A stretch of DNA of 64,000 nt from an uncultured Flavobacteriales bacterium (GCA_913063375.1 CAJXXR010000008.1:38800-102799); one strand, 5' to 3'. Shown: positions 17,372 through 26,413, counted from the stretch's first letter. A program made the numbers and translations. The notes: a model not told the origin generated them from the letters alone.

Positions 17372-18850
17372 ATGAAATCAATCGTTTTAATAATTGGGCT
17401 TTTGGCCTACTCTTTTGGTCTCCAGGCGCAATCAGATTATGCGCTTTTTCCAAATGATAGTGTAACGCATGTTAGTCGAATGGCAGAATTCCCTACTATT
17501 GAATTAGGTAGAGATACAATCGATGGGGTCGTTTATCAAAATTTACATCCTACTTACCATCAATTAATTCATAGTCCATCAATAACTACTTCTAATGGCT
17601 TTGGTCATTTCCCTTGGGCAAACGAACATTGGTTTGGAAAAAATATACACTATGATTCGAATGGTGTGTATCGGTTTTATGGACAATTTGATATTTTATT
17701 TATTCTAAACACTCAGACTAGTGTAGGTAGTTCTTGGAATATGGCTAATTATTCTAATGGCAATGTATTGAAGGCAAAAGTAGACTCTATCATTTACGAT
17801 TCTTTTTTGGGGATTGATGACAGTCTAAAGTATATAAGCTTAACCAGAAGGAATCAAAACGGATCAATAATTACCGATGGAATTAATGGCTCTCAGATTA
17901 TTATTAGTAAAGAAAATGGACTAATTCAATCTTTAGGGTTTTTATCTGTTTCATATATTGATTTTGATGAAGGTGATACTGATAATTATCTATTCCAGTT
18001 AAGTGGATTCATTATGGATTCCACGGATATAGCAGAAACGAATCGATACAAGATTTGGGATCTTGAAGTTGGGGATGAGTATCACTTTTCATATTATAAA
18101 TGTGATCTCCCAACTGTTAGAAGGCAAATAAAGATAATAGGTAAAAGTTGGACCTCTACTCCTCCAACTTTTATATACCATAAACAATTGAAAAAGGCTG
18201 TAAGCACAATGGTATTGCAAAATGGGCAATATGTTGTTGCGTATCCAATAGTGGAAGAATCCAGCTATTATGATACAGTTTATCTAGACGATTATTTGTT
18301 TTTGGATACTGTGTTATTAGGTATTGATACGCTGGCAGCGGAGAAATATGCGAAAGGGCGTTTTAATGATGAATTATTTAATGTGGGGAAACAGTTGAAT
18401 AATTTTGATATAGATAGTATCTGGAATTGGTGGGAAGGTCAGATGACGCCCTATGGAACTTTGAATTATTATGTAGAGGGAATTGGTGGTCCATTTTATA
18501 GTATTGGTTCAGATCAAGGGGATTGTAAAGTTAGAAGGTTGCAATACATCAAGAAAGGTAATTATGAATGGGGAGGATCTTATAATTTAAGTCAGGATGA
18601 AGAATTTACTGCTACCTTGAGTCTATATCCAAACCCTGTGAAAAATGAGTTATTTATTGATCTTCCAAAAGGAAAAAAGGGAGCAATTCATTTAGTAGAT
18701 GTCTCAGGTATAATTATTAGAGAAGTAAAGACAGATGAAGAGAATTCAAAATATGTATTGAATGTATCAGATCGATCACCTGGTGTCTATTTCATTCGAA
18801 TAATTCAAAACGAAGAAGAAGTAATAACAAAGAAAATCATCATTCAATAA
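17372..18850 (+). CDS. Secreted protein with type A T9SS sorting domain
   Basis: A 492-aa exported protein of unknown function. It has a signal peptide (MKSIVLIIGLLAYSFGLQAQ) and a C-terminal type A sorting domain of about 75 residues starting LSLYPNPVKNELFIDLP and ending GVYFIRIIQNEEEVITKKIIIQ. The N-terminal part resembles the mature chains of other Bacteroidota proteins that lack a recognisable enzyme motif; aromatic and Asp-rich segments dominate. The 240-base gap before it holds no other gene that I can see. A hairpin follows its stop. Confidence 0.78.
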   Translation: MKSIVLIIGLLAYSFGLQAQSDYALFPNDSVTHVSRMAEFPTIELGRDTIDGVVYQNLHPTYHQLIHSPSITTSNGFGHFPWANEHWFGKNIHYDSNGVYRFYGQFDILFILNTQTSVGSSWNMANYSNGNVLKAKVDSIIYDSFLGIDDSLKYISLTRRNQNGSIITDGINGSQIIISKENGLIQSLGFLSVSYIDFDEGDTDNYLFQLSGFIMDSTDIAETNRYKIWDLEVGDEYHFSYYKCDLPTVRRQIKIIGKSWTSTPPTFIYHKQLKKAVSTMVLQNGQYVVAYPIVEESSYYDTVYLDDYLFLDTVLLGIDTLAAEKYAKGRFNDELFNVGKQLNNFDIDSIWNWWEGQMTPYGTLNYYVEGIGGPFYSIGSDQGDCKVRRLQYIKKGNYEWGGSYNLSQDEEFTATLSLYPNPVKNELFIDLPKGKKGAIHLVDVSGIIIREVKTDEENSKYVLNVSDRSPGVYFIRIIQNEEEVITKKIIIQ

Positions 18851-18863
18851 GTTTTGAAAATAT

Positions 18864-18901
18864 AAAAGCCCTACAGTCGAGCATACCGACTATAGGGCTT
18901 T
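18864..18901. terminator. Bidirectional hairpin terminator
   Basis: AAAAGCCCTACAGTCG pairs with CGACTATAGGGCTTT (one mismatch, seven-base loop). It lies between the convergent T9SS gene and ric, with A and T tracts on the two sides. Confidence 0.75.
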
Positions 18902-18920
18902 CACCATCTACTACAAGCTA

Positions 18921-19637
18921 CTAAATAGATGCTTCTAATTCTTTAGCTTTTGGGAAAAGAATGTTATTCTCTAAGTGGATGTGTTGATGTAGATCCGCTT
19001 CGAATTCTTTTAGTTTTGCATACAGTACTTTGTAAGTGTTACAAGCTTCTGCAGGCGGTGTATATCCGTTGGTTAATTGTTCAATTTTCTTGAAAATATC
19101 CCCTGCTTCTTCATGTTCTGCTTCCATCATTTGAATAGGATTCGCAACACTTCCGAAATGGATATTAGGAATGGTTTTGTTTTCTCTTTTGATAGTAACT
19201 AGATCCTTAATGAATGGGAATAAAATGACCTCTTCTTTTTGCATATGTGCTGTCAATTCTTCAGCAACGGTTGAGAAATAGTCATATACCACCTTCGTCT
19301 CAGGATGGAAATCACCATGGACTCTAGCTACTTTTTCTGAATACTGAAGAATAGTAGGGATATTTGCAGCTACATAGGTATGGTGTTGCATCAAGATATG
19401 ATTAATCAACTTATCTAGCGACCAATTATTAAAATCATGTCCAGTAGTAGTGCCTTCTTCCAAGTGAGCTAAATCAGAAGAAATTTCCTCAAAATTTAAT
19501 TTCTTTTTATCACATATATCTGATAAACTAATGTTACCACCACAGCAAAAATCTATCCCATATTTTTTGAATACATCTGCTGCTTTATAGTTATCTGCTA
19601 CAATCTCTCCAACTGTTTTTCCTGCTACTGCTATCAT
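18921..19637 (-). CDS. ric: Di-iron iron-sulfur cluster repair protein (Ric/ScdA/YtfE)
   Basis: A 238-aa protein that repairs Fe-S clusters damaged by nitric oxide or oxidants. The N-terminal ScdA_N domain carries the YGIDFCCGGN motif (Cys31-Cys32). The C-terminal hemerythrin-like four-helix domain provides His and Glu ligands (HHTYVAANIP, HGDFHPE, HMQKEEVILFPF, EHEEAGDIF, HQHIHLENNILFP). It lies beside the nap operon, where nitrate respiration can yield NO, and has a Crp/Fnr-like site 62-73 bases upstream of its start. Its own transcript is separated from nap by the hairpin at 19776-19810. Confidence 0.93.
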   Translation of the reverse strand: MIAVAGKTVGEIVADNYKAADVFKKYGIDFCCGGNISLSDICDKKKLNFEEISSDLAHLEEGTTTGHDFNNWSLDKLINHILMQHHTYVAANIPTILQYSEKVARVHGDFHPETKVVYDYFSTVAEELTAHMQKEEVILFPFIKDLVTIKRENKTIPNIHFGSVANPIQMMEAEHEEAGDIFKKIEQLTNGYTPPAEACNTYKVLYAKLKEFEADLHQHIHLENNILFPKAKELEASI

Positions 19638-19698
19638 TGTATATCTTTTTTTAATTTTTGTCTGATGTAAAATTAGTAGATATAAAATGCCTTTTTTA

Positions 19699-19710
19699 TG
19701 ATTTGGATCA
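19699..19710. promoter_or_regulatory. Crp/Fnr-like binding site upstream of ric
   Basis: TGATTTGGATCA is a perfect TGAT-N4-ATCA palindrome, the FNR core. Its centre is about 68 bases from the ric ATG. The surrounding ATGATTTGGATC is repeated before uspA (34941-34952). Confidence 0.55.
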
Positions 19711-19775
19711 GATTACCCTCCTTTCACTATCGTGAAATGTTCTTTATATACTAAAAATGCATTCGGTATTTAATC

Positions 19776-19810
19776 AAAAAAAGGTGTAAGAATTATCTTC
19801 TTACACCTTT
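19776..19810 (-). terminator. Terminator of the nap operon
   Basis: A perfect 13-bp stem (AAAGGTGTAAGAA at 19780-19792 with TTCTTACACCTTT at 19798-19810). It is followed on the minus strand by a T run and lies 26 bases after the nrfD-like stop. Confidence 0.85.
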
Positions 19811-19835
19811 AATCGTTCATCTATAAACCGTAATC

Positions 19836-21044
19836 TTACTTCTTATACCTCATCTGTCCTGTTTCGATAGATATACCTACTCTAGCTAATACAGTAAAGA
19901 TAAATGCTCCCATGGCCCATATACCTAAGGTTACACCAACTTCAATCATCGAAGGCATATATTCAACTATTTTACCATAAGAACCAGGGATGAATCCAGG
20001 TACTATTAAACCAAATCCTTTTTCAATCCAAATAGCAACAAATAGTAATAAACATGCAGTATAAAGAATGTTCATATTATTTCTCAACTTATGGAAGGTC
20101 AGAATAACCGTGGCGAAAACATTGAAACTAATGGCAGTCCATATCCAAGGGACAAGTGCTCCTTTACCATCTAAACCAAAGAATAAATAAAATGCACTTT
20201 GACTGTGATGGGTAGGAGAGTAGAATTCTTTAAATAATTCTGAGCCTAGCATTACTAAGTTTATTTGTGCAGCAACAGTTACCACCTTAGCAATCTTTTT
20301 GATCGTTTTTTCTTCAATCTGGAATTTCGTATACTTACGAATGATTCCCAAAATAATGATGATCAGTGCCGGTCCAGCTGCAAAGGCTGAAGCTAAGAAT
20401 CTTGGACCCAATAAGGCATTGTTCCAAAAAGGTCTTGCTTGTAGACCTTGATAAAGGAATGCTGTTACCATGTGAATACCAACCGCCCAAAAAACGGATA
20501 GAAATACACCGGGTAAATAAACCTTTTCATTGGCCTTTTTATTCATATAGTGCTTACCAAGGATGTATAATGGAATGGTAATATTGATCAATAAATACCC
20601 ATTCAATACAATCATATCCCAAGCCAGCATTGAGTTTGGAAAATTAAATGTTCCAATCCCTGGTATCATGTGCCATAAATTTGCCGGTCCACCAACATCA
20701 GCAACAACAAAGGCAATACACATAATTAAGGCGGCAACAGCCAGACCTTCTCCAATTAGTACTGCTTGTTTGAAATCCAAATCTTTTAGGATATAAGTGG
20801 GCAAAACCAGCATTACTGCTGCTGCTGCTACACCTACCAAAAAGGTGAAGTTCGAAATATATAATCCCCAACTTACATTATCGGACATTCCGGTAACCGC
20901 TAACCCTTCGTCTAATTGGATATAGTAGCAATAAGCTCCAACCAACATGGCTAAGGTAAGTACAGACATCCAGACATGGTATGATTTTCTACCATGCGTA
21001 ATGGTAAATAATCCGTCTTTAATAAATTGAATTAACACTTTCAT
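19836..21044 (-). CDS. nrfD: NrfD/PsrC-type integral membrane quinol-oxidising subunit
   Basis: A 402-aa polytopic membrane protein with about ten predicted helices, of the NrfD/polysulfide-reductase PsrC family. These subunits bind menaquinol and pass electrons to a partner ferredoxin. N-terminal SWGLYISNFTFLVGVAAAAVM and the following hydrophobic blocks are typical. It is the last gene of the nap transcript, 19 bases after the ferredoxin gene. Here it probably takes the place of NapC or NapGH. Whether it conserves energy is unknown. Confidence 0.88.
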   Translation of the reverse strand: MKVLIQFIKDGLFTITHGRKSYHVWMSVLTLAMLVGAYCYYIQLDEGLAVTGMSDNVSWGLYISNFTFLVGVAAAAVMLVLPTYILKDLDFKQAVLIGEGLAVAALIMCIAFVVADVGGPANLWHMIPGIGTFNFPNSMLAWDMIVLNGYLLINITIPLYILGKHYMNKKANEKVYLPGVFLSVFWAVGIHMVTAFLYQGLQARPFWNNALLGPRFLASAFAAGPALIIIILGIIRKYTKFQIEEKTIKKIAKVVTVAAQINLVMLGSELFKEFYSPTHHSQSAFYLFFGLDGKGALVPWIWTAISFNVFATVILTFHKLRNNMNILYTACLLLFVAIWIEKGFGLIVPGFIPGSYGKIVEYMPSMIEVGVTLGIWAMGAFIFTVLARVGISIETGQMRYKK

Positions 21045-21063
21045 AAGTCTATTTTTTGGCTAA

Positions 21064-22134
21064 TTAGTCCATGTAATACCAAAACTTAGGTTCCGTTCCT
21101 AAATCTTCTTTTAGGCGGAATACCTTTTTATTTTCCAATACCCATCTGATTTCACTGGTAGGATCCAATAGGTTTCCAAAGATTCTCGCTCCCGTAGGGC
21201 AAGCTTCAACACAGGCCGGGTTTTTACCATTTCTAGATCGTTGGATACAGAACGTACATTTTTCCATAACCCCTTTCTTTCTTAGTCTATTCCCCAGGTA
21301 GTGCTGGTTTTTATTCACTTCAGATTCTTTGATTTCTGGAGTTTGCCAGTTAAATCTTCTTCCATCGTAAGGACATGCTGCCATACAATATCTACAACCA
21401 ATACACCAGTCGTAATCAATGACTACTATGCCATCTTCCTCTTTCCAAGTAGCTTGTACTGGACAAACTTCAACACAGGGTGGATTTTCACAATGGAAAC
21501 ACTGTGTACCCATATAGAAATGGTTCTTAGCAGGTACTTCGTGATAGTAATTGTCGTCTGCCTTTTCAAAGTTGATTCCATGTCCTTTTTCAATTTCATG
21601 GATTCGGATGTATTGCATTTGAGTAGAACGATCTTGATTGTTTTCTTCTACACAGGCATTGATACAATCCATATACCCTTGACATTTTGAAATGTTAAAG
21701 GCATAGCCAAAAAGTACTCCAGGAGTAGCTTCCTTAGAGGATACGCTTAGGCTATTTCCACTGCGTTGTTCGTAGGACTTTTCAATTCTTTTTACAGTGG
21801 CTTTCTTTTCTTCTTCGGTCATTACTTTGTAATTCCCTTTGAAGTATTCTTCCCATTCCATTTGAGCCTTCTCAGCACTTTTCTCGCTTCCAGCAACACT
21901 ACAAGAGGTGGCGGCTGCACCGATACCTGCTACTAAACCGGCTGTAATTCTCTTGAAAGCAGAACGTCTGTTCATTTGCATGTCAAAGACTTGGTCAAAG
22001 CCGTCGACTTCTGTTTGAGCAGCCTCTAGCGGTAAGTCCGCGTCTTTGGCTTCTCTGTTTTGGAGTGGTGAATGATTATTTTCCTTACACATAGTACTGT
22101 CTTTTTCGTTTGAACCGAATCTATTTTCTTTCAA
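21064..22134 (-). CDS. nrfC: Tat-exported four-cluster [4Fe-4S] ferredoxin (NrfC/PsrB type)
   Basis: A 356-aa electron-transfer protein. A twin-arginine motif NRRSAFKRITAG (about residues 56-67) followed by a hydrophobic stretch indicates Tat export, after an unusually long N-terminal tail. Cysteine groups for four clusters are visible: CQGYMDCINAC, CFHCENPPCVEVCP, CIGCRYCMAACP and CTFCIQRSRNGKNPACVEACP. It should bridge the NrfD-type membrane subunit and the periplasmic cytochromes. Its start overlaps the cytochrome gene by 14 bases; an ATG at 22092 is an alternative. The long tail before the RR motif suggests the later start deserves consideration. Confidence 0.88.
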   Translation of the reverse strand: MKENRFGSNEKDSTMCKENNHSPLQNREAKDADLPLEAAQTEVDGFDQVFDMQMNRRSAFKRITAGLVAGIGAAATSCSVAGSEKSAEKAQMEWEEYFKGNYKVMTEEEKKATVKRIEKSYEQRSGNSLSVSSKEATPGVLFGYAFNISKCQGYMDCINACVEENNQDRSTQMQYIRIHEIEKGHGINFEKADDNYYHEVPAKNHFYMGTQCFHCENPPCVEVCPVQATWKEEDGIVVIDYDWCIGCRYCMAACPYDGRRFNWQTPEIKESEVNKNQHYLGNRLRKKGVMEKCTFCIQRSRNGKNPACVEACPTGARIFGNLLDPTSEIRWVLENKKVFRLKEDLGTEPKFWYYMD

Positions 22135-22786
22135 TGATTTTCTGGGTATTTAACCTAGAAGGCCATCTAGGTTCAAAGCCCGGCGAGTGTGGATTGTGAC
22201 AATTCGTGCAGGTTTTTGAAACTCTTGGAGGAGCCCAACCACCTTCACGTTTACCATGTCCTCCTCCTTTCCAATCTTTCAATTGTCCGGAATGACATTG
22301 TCCACAAAGTTTATAACTCTCGTTAAGATCAATGGTTTCATTTGTAATAGTTCTCAACTTGTCCATATTATGAGCCGAATGACAAGTTGTACAATTCATG
22401 ATACTGATATCAGCATGTTGTAATTTGATATCCCAGTGTGCTTTTTTCCCTTTTTCCGGTTCTTGAATTTTGTCCAAATCATCTGTATGACATTTTGAAC
22501 AAGGGAAAGAGGTCATATGACTTTCTCTTTCTGGAATTAGAAAGTGATGTTCTCCATCATCTACAACAATTTTCTTAATATGTTCATTAAGATAATCAGA
22601 GCTGATTGGAATTGAGTCAACCTTTCCTGTTTCAGCTTCAATTTTATCCATTACTCCGTGATGATGACTGTGTGCATCGCCCTCTTTGTGTTGACACGAA
22701 ACTACTAAGGTAAATAGTATGGCAAAAGCACTGTAGATACAGGTTTTAAGCATTTTATTGTTTCCTTTTGTCATGGTTTTATTCAT
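22121..22786 (-). CDS. Tetraheme c-type cytochrome lipoprotein
   Basis: A 221-aa exported cytochrome. The signal peptide ends in a lipobox (VVSC, Cys31), so it should be membrane-anchored. Four CxxCH motifs bind hemes c: CSKCH (96-100), CTTCH (132-136), CGQCH (161-165) and CTNCH (193-197). Spaced distal histidines fit a cytochrome c3/NrfH-like arrangement. A His-rich stretch (HSHHHG) follows the lipid anchor. It lies between napB and the ferredoxin gene and probably relays electrons from the NrfCD module to NapB. An alternative start at 22753 would shorten the signal peptide. Confidence 0.87.
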   Translation of the reverse strand: MNKTMTKGNNKMLKTCIYSAFAILFTLVVSCQHKEGDAHSHHHGVMDKIEAETGKVDSIPISSDYLNEHIKKIVVDDGEHHFLIPERESHMTSFPCSKCHTDDLDKIQEPEKGKKAHWDIKLQHADISIMNCTTCHSAHNMDKLRTITNETIDLNESYKLCGQCHSGQLKDWKGGGHGKREGGWAPPRVSKTCTNCHNPHSPGFEPRWPSRLNTQKIIERK

Positions 22787-22821
22787 TTTGGTAATAGTAC
22801 CGTTTGAAAATTGTATTATTC

Positions 22822-23493
22822 TTATCTAGTGAAATCCCCAATGTCTAGCGTTTCCTTGTTGTTTAATGCATGACATTGTCTACAATTAACTCGTTCAGGA
22901 TGTGAAACTCTAATTTCCATAGGAGCACTAGGTCCAGCATGACAGGCTAAACAGTTCTCATGTAACTGTAATTGATGTGGAATTACAGGAGGACTAGATA
23001 TCAATGCCTTGTTGTGAATGTTTGGCGCAGATAGTTTTGGGAATTCCGTTGGCTTGAATAGATTTTTTTCGTTCTGCGGCACATGGCATTGACGACAGTT
23101 GATCTTTTCAGGGTGAGGAACTACAGGGGCATAGGCATCAAATTTTTGTACAAAACCTCCATTTTGATGACAGCTAAGGCAGTTTTTACCTCCCATATTC
23201 CGCTCATCAGAAATAACATGTGGGATGCTTGGTGGTGCACCATGGAATGCTCTATTCTTGTAATAACTATCCAGGTTTCTTTCCTTGCTAGGGTCTACAG
23301 GCATATCTTTATAATCTAGTGCTAAATGCGACCTAGAAAATAATGCAGCTTCATGTAGTAATTCTGGGATTTCTGTAACCTCAGTCCCATAGACTAAGGC
23401 AGTTTCCCGGCCTTCTTTATAACTGTTTTTAATAGTTACAACGGAAGCTATAAATAGCAGGCTAAAGAGAAATATGATAAAAACTCGTTTCAT
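22822..23493 (-). CDS. napB: NapB-like cytochrome subunit with four hemes (internal duplication)
   Basis: The periplasmic electron-donor subunit of nitrate reductase, 223 aa. An N-terminal hydrophobic segment (residues 4-20) serves as signal or anchor. Ordinary NapB has two hemes. Here the NapB pattern 'PP.IPH..-CxxCH-..PHPE..NCRQCH' occurs twice: residues 87-142 with CLSCH (105-109) and CRQCH (133-137), and residues 168-213 with CLACH (181-185) and CRQCH (204-208). The first half keeps the NapB-like CRQCHVPQ. The gene is separated from napA by 131 bases holding a large stem-loop. Confidence 0.85.
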   Translation of the reverse strand: MKRVFIIFLFSLLFIASVVTIKNSYKEGRETALVYGTEVTEIPELLHEAALFSRSHLALDYKDMPVDPSKERNLDSYYKNRAFHGAPPSIPHVISDERNMGGKNCLSCHQNGGFVQKFDAYAPVVPHPEKINCRQCHVPQNEKNLFKPTEFPKLSAPNIHNKALISSPPVIPHQLQLHENCLACHAGPSAPMEIRVSHPERVNCRQCHALNNKETLDIGDFTR

Positions 23494-23546
23494 CCGTTTG
23501 ATTTTTAATAAGGATTGTACCAGACAATACCTTTATTGTTTATTTG

Positions 23547-23613
23547 GAAGGGTGAGAAATCAAGGTCATTAGTTGGTTCCTAAATGGTAGGATAAGCTTG
23601 ATTTTTCACCTTC
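23547..23613 (-). promoter_or_regulatory. Long intercistronic stem-loop between napA and napB
   Basis: Arms 23547-23564 and 23597-23613 can form 16 pairs with one bulge and one mismatch, closing a 32-base loop. It starts 11 bases after the napA stop, and on the minus strand no T run follows, so it looks like an mRNA-processing or stabilising element rather than a strong terminator. Confidence 0.45.
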
Positions 23614-23624
23614 TTTAATTCAAA

Positions 23625-25955
23625 TTATACTTTCTCCACCTTTACAGCACATTTCTTATAATCTGGCTGTTTAGATATTGGACAATAAGCGTCTAAAGTC
23701 AATTCGTTGATTAAGAGACTCTCATCAAAGAATGGTACAAAAACTTGTCCTGGAGTGGGAATTCCTCTTTCATCCACTGAAGCGTCTAAAACAATTGTTC
23801 CTCTTCTTGAAGTAAGTCGAATCTTATCTCCATTTTTAACACCCATTTTCTTGGCATCACCTGGATTTAATTCTACATAAGCTTTAGGTACGGCGCGGTG
23901 AAGAACTGGAATTCTTCTTGTCATTGAACCTGAGTGCCAATGTTCAATGACACGACCAGTATTTAGCCAGAATGGATATTCTGCATCCGGCTCCTCTGGA
24001 GCAGGTTCATAAGGTCTTTCCCAAATGATCGCTCTACCATCTTTTTTACCGTAAAAGTCAAACCCTTCTTTGGTACAAGCTGGATCGTATTTTGCGTTGA
24101 ATCTCCATTGGGTAGATTTACCATCTACATAAGGCCATTGTGCACCAGGTTGTGCCTTTAATACTTCCAATGGAGCCATGTTGTGTTTTTTACCTTCGTG
24201 ATGGCGACGGTACTCATTGTAGATTTCCTCAATATGCGTTTCTTCCTTATAGTAGAATTGCTTTTCGAAACCTAGTCGTTTAGCTACCTCAACCAATTGC
24301 CAAGTATCACTCATGGCTTCTCCAGGAGGCTGAACCATTTGTTCAAAGTACTGGGTTCTTCGTTCAGAATTTCCATACATACCTTCACGTTCAATCCACA
24401 TTGCGGATGGTAAAATAACATCAGCAATATCAGTAGTAGGCGTAGGGTAGATGTCAGATACAACTATGAATCTTCCTTCTTTTTTTGTCGCATCTCGATA
24501 CCTGTTCAGTTTTGGCATGGTTACCATTGGATTGGTTACCTGAATCCACATGAATTTGATATCTCCACTATCCAAGGCACGGAACATTTCTACAGTGTGA
24601 TTACTTGGCTTAGCTGGTATGTTTTCAACAGGTACATCCCAAATTTTTGCTGCAAATTCACGGTGTTTTTTATTCATTACTACACCGTGTGGTAATTTGT
24701 GTGTCAAAGTTCCAACTTCCCTTACTGTACCACAGGCACTAGGTTGTCCAGTAAGTGAGAAAGGACTGTTACCTGGTGTAGAAATTTTACCTGTCAATAA
24801 GTGAATATTGTACACCAAGTTATTGATCCAAGTTCCACGTGTATGCTGATTCATTCCCATACACCACAGGGACATGATTTTCTTGTTTGGATCCCCATAA
24901 AGGGCTGCCATATATTTAATGTCTTTTGCAGATACGCCAGACATTTTTTCAACTTTTTCAGGTGCGTAATCTTCAAGGAATTTTTCAAAAGCCTTTAATG
25001 AGCTAGGGGTTCCTTTGTCCTTGAATTTGAATCCGTCTTCAAGTCCGTATCCGATATCCGTTTTACCTGTATTGAAGTTACAGTGCTTTTCAACGAAAGA
25101 ATGATTCACCCATCCGTTTTTAATTATCTCGTAACAAATAGAATTTGCTACGGCTAAATCCGTTTGTGGATTAAATAGAATTGACTTATCAGCAGCAGCA
25201 CTTGTTCTTGTTGTTCTCGTTGCGAAATCAATAATTTTAACACCGCGTTTCAATCGTTGATCTAAAAGTCTAGAGAACAAAACAGGATGCATTTCTGCCA
25301 TATTATTTCCCCATAGGATGAATACATCTGCATGGTCTATATCTTCATAACAACCCATTGGCTCATCTGATCCAAAAGTTGTTAGGAAACCTGTTACAGC
25401 ACTGGCCATACAAAGTCTTGCATTGGCTTCAACGTTGTTTGTCCCAATACATCCTTTGAATAGTTTTGAAGCTACATATCCATCTGGAATAGTCCATTGA
25501 CCGGATCCATAAATAGAAACCGAATCTTTACCATGGTCCTTAATAGTTTCCTTCATTTTGGAAGCGATAAGGTCTAAAGCCTCTTTCATAGTCGTCTTTT
25601 CATAGCGACCATTACGCTTAACCAAAGGATGTCTTAATCTATCTTTTCCGTACATAGACATCACGGAATGATATCCTTTAACACAACAAAGTCCTTTGTT
25701 TACAGGTGACTTTGGATCACCTTTTACAGCAACTGCTTTTCCTTCAGAAATTCCGACAAGGACTCCACAACCTACACCACAAAAGCGGCAAGGTGCTTTT
25801 TTCCATTCCATGTCTCCACTTCCCTTTGGTAAATTTCTTTCTTGTTCTTCGGCAAATAAAATCCCAGGAAACATAGCTGTAGCAGTAGATACAGCAGCCA
25901 TAATTGCCATTTTTTTCAGGAATTCTCTTCTTGGTGTGACTCTTTTGGTGAACAT
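23625..25955 (-). CDS. napA: Periplasmic nitrate reductase catalytic subunit NapA
   Basis: The bis-MGD molybdoenzyme reducing nitrate to nitrite in the periplasm, 776 aa. A twin-arginine signal TPRREFLKK (residues 8-15) is present. The [4Fe-4S] ligands are C56, C59, C63 and C91 (CRFCGVGC..LCCVKGY), with the electron-relay Lys93. Cys182 (NARLCMAS) is the expected Mo ligand. C-terminal PGDAKKMGVKNGD belongs to the MGD-binding domain. It is shorter than proteobacterial NapA (~830 aa), closer to monomeric Desulfovibrio-type enzymes. napD precedes it by one base. Confidence 0.96.
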   Translation of the reverse strand: MFTKRVTPRREFLKKMAIMAAVSTATAMFPGILFAEEQERNLPKGSGDMEWKKAPCRFCGVGCGVLVGISEGKAVAVKGDPKSPVNKGLCCVKGYHSVMSMYGKDRLRHPLVKRNGRYEKTTMKEALDLIASKMKETIKDHGKDSVSIYGSGQWTIPDGYVASKLFKGCIGTNNVEANARLCMASAVTGFLTTFGSDEPMGCYEDIDHADVFILWGNNMAEMHPVLFSRLLDQRLKRGVKIIDFATRTTRTSAAADKSILFNPQTDLAVANSICYEIIKNGWVNHSFVEKHCNFNTGKTDIGYGLEDGFKFKDKGTPSSLKAFEKFLEDYAPEKVEKMSGVSAKDIKYMAALYGDPNKKIMSLWCMGMNQHTRGTWINNLVYNIHLLTGKISTPGNSPFSLTGQPSACGTVREVGTLTHKLPHGVVMNKKHREFAAKIWDVPVENIPAKPSNHTVEMFRALDSGDIKFMWIQVTNPMVTMPKLNRYRDATKKEGRFIVVSDIYPTPTTDIADVILPSAMWIEREGMYGNSERRTQYFEQMVQPPGEAMSDTWQLVEVAKRLGFEKQFYYKEETHIEEIYNEYRRHHEGKKHNMAPLEVLKAQPGAQWPYVDGKSTQWRFNAKYDPACTKEGFDFYGKKDGRAIIWERPYEPAPEEPDAEYPFWLNTGRVIEHWHSGSMTRRIPVLHRAVPKAYVELNPGDAKKMGVKNGDKIRLTSRRGTIVLDASVDERGIPTPGQVFVPFFDESLLINELTLDAYCPISKQPDYKKCAVKVEKV

Positions 25956-25956
25956 A

Positions 25957-26208
25957 TTATTCTCCTTTTAATTCATTTCCGTTAGTATCAAATCCCGAAA
26001 CCATGGACAATAGATCTAGGGATTCCAATTCATTGACTAAATTTTTAAAAGCTTCCTCTTCTTCTTTATTGTTAGTCTCTGAGACAACAATAAGAAGTTC
26101 ATGATTTTTGGAAGGTACAACCTCGCAGGTTTCGATGGCTTCCAGCTTTTCAATAAGCTCAGCTCGTTTACCTTTTGTGGGATAGGCTAGATAGCTAATT
26201 ATGGACAT
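25957..26208 (-). CDS. napD: NapD chaperone for NapA Tat signal
   Basis: An 83-aa cytoplasmic protein with the ferredoxin-like fold of NapD. NapD binds the twin-arginine signal of NapA and holds export back until the molybdenum cofactor is inserted. It is recognised from size, the start MSIISYLAYPTKG, the ..AIETCEVVPSKNHELLIVV strand pattern and its place directly before napA (1-base gap). As first gene of the nap transcript it lies 80 bases downstream of a Crp/Fnr-like site. Confidence 0.85.
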   Translation of the reverse strand: MSIISYLAYPTKGKRAELIEKLEAIETCEVVPSKNHELLIVVSETNNKEEEEAFKNLVNELESLDLLSMVSGFDTNGNELKGE

Positions 26209-26287
26209 AGTTTCTTTCTCTTTATTAACTTGTGTAAATATAGTATGAGTAGGGGTTAAGCTGAATGACTTAAATTAGCTGCTGACA

Positions 26288-26299
26288 TGATAAAAGTCA
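26288..26299. promoter_or_regulatory. Crp/Fnr-like site in the nap-moeA divergent region
   Basis: TGATAAAAGTCA (TGA-N6-TCA) resembles the FNR core. It is embedded in CTGAC..GTCAG and shares GATAAAAGTCA with the porin upstream region (32740-32751). A -7-like box TATATTTA (about 26234-26241, minus strand) lies between it and napD. The 267-base divergent gap otherwise holds only promoter signals that I can see. Confidence 0.45.
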
Positions 26300-26413
26300 G
26301 ATAATATGTTTAAGTTAAAAAATATATTTGGTTGTAGCTTAAAGGAAGAGAATCAATTTCATGATTGTGAGGGTTTAAAGGCTTTTCAGAGCGGTTAATA
26401 ATCCTTATTTTTA

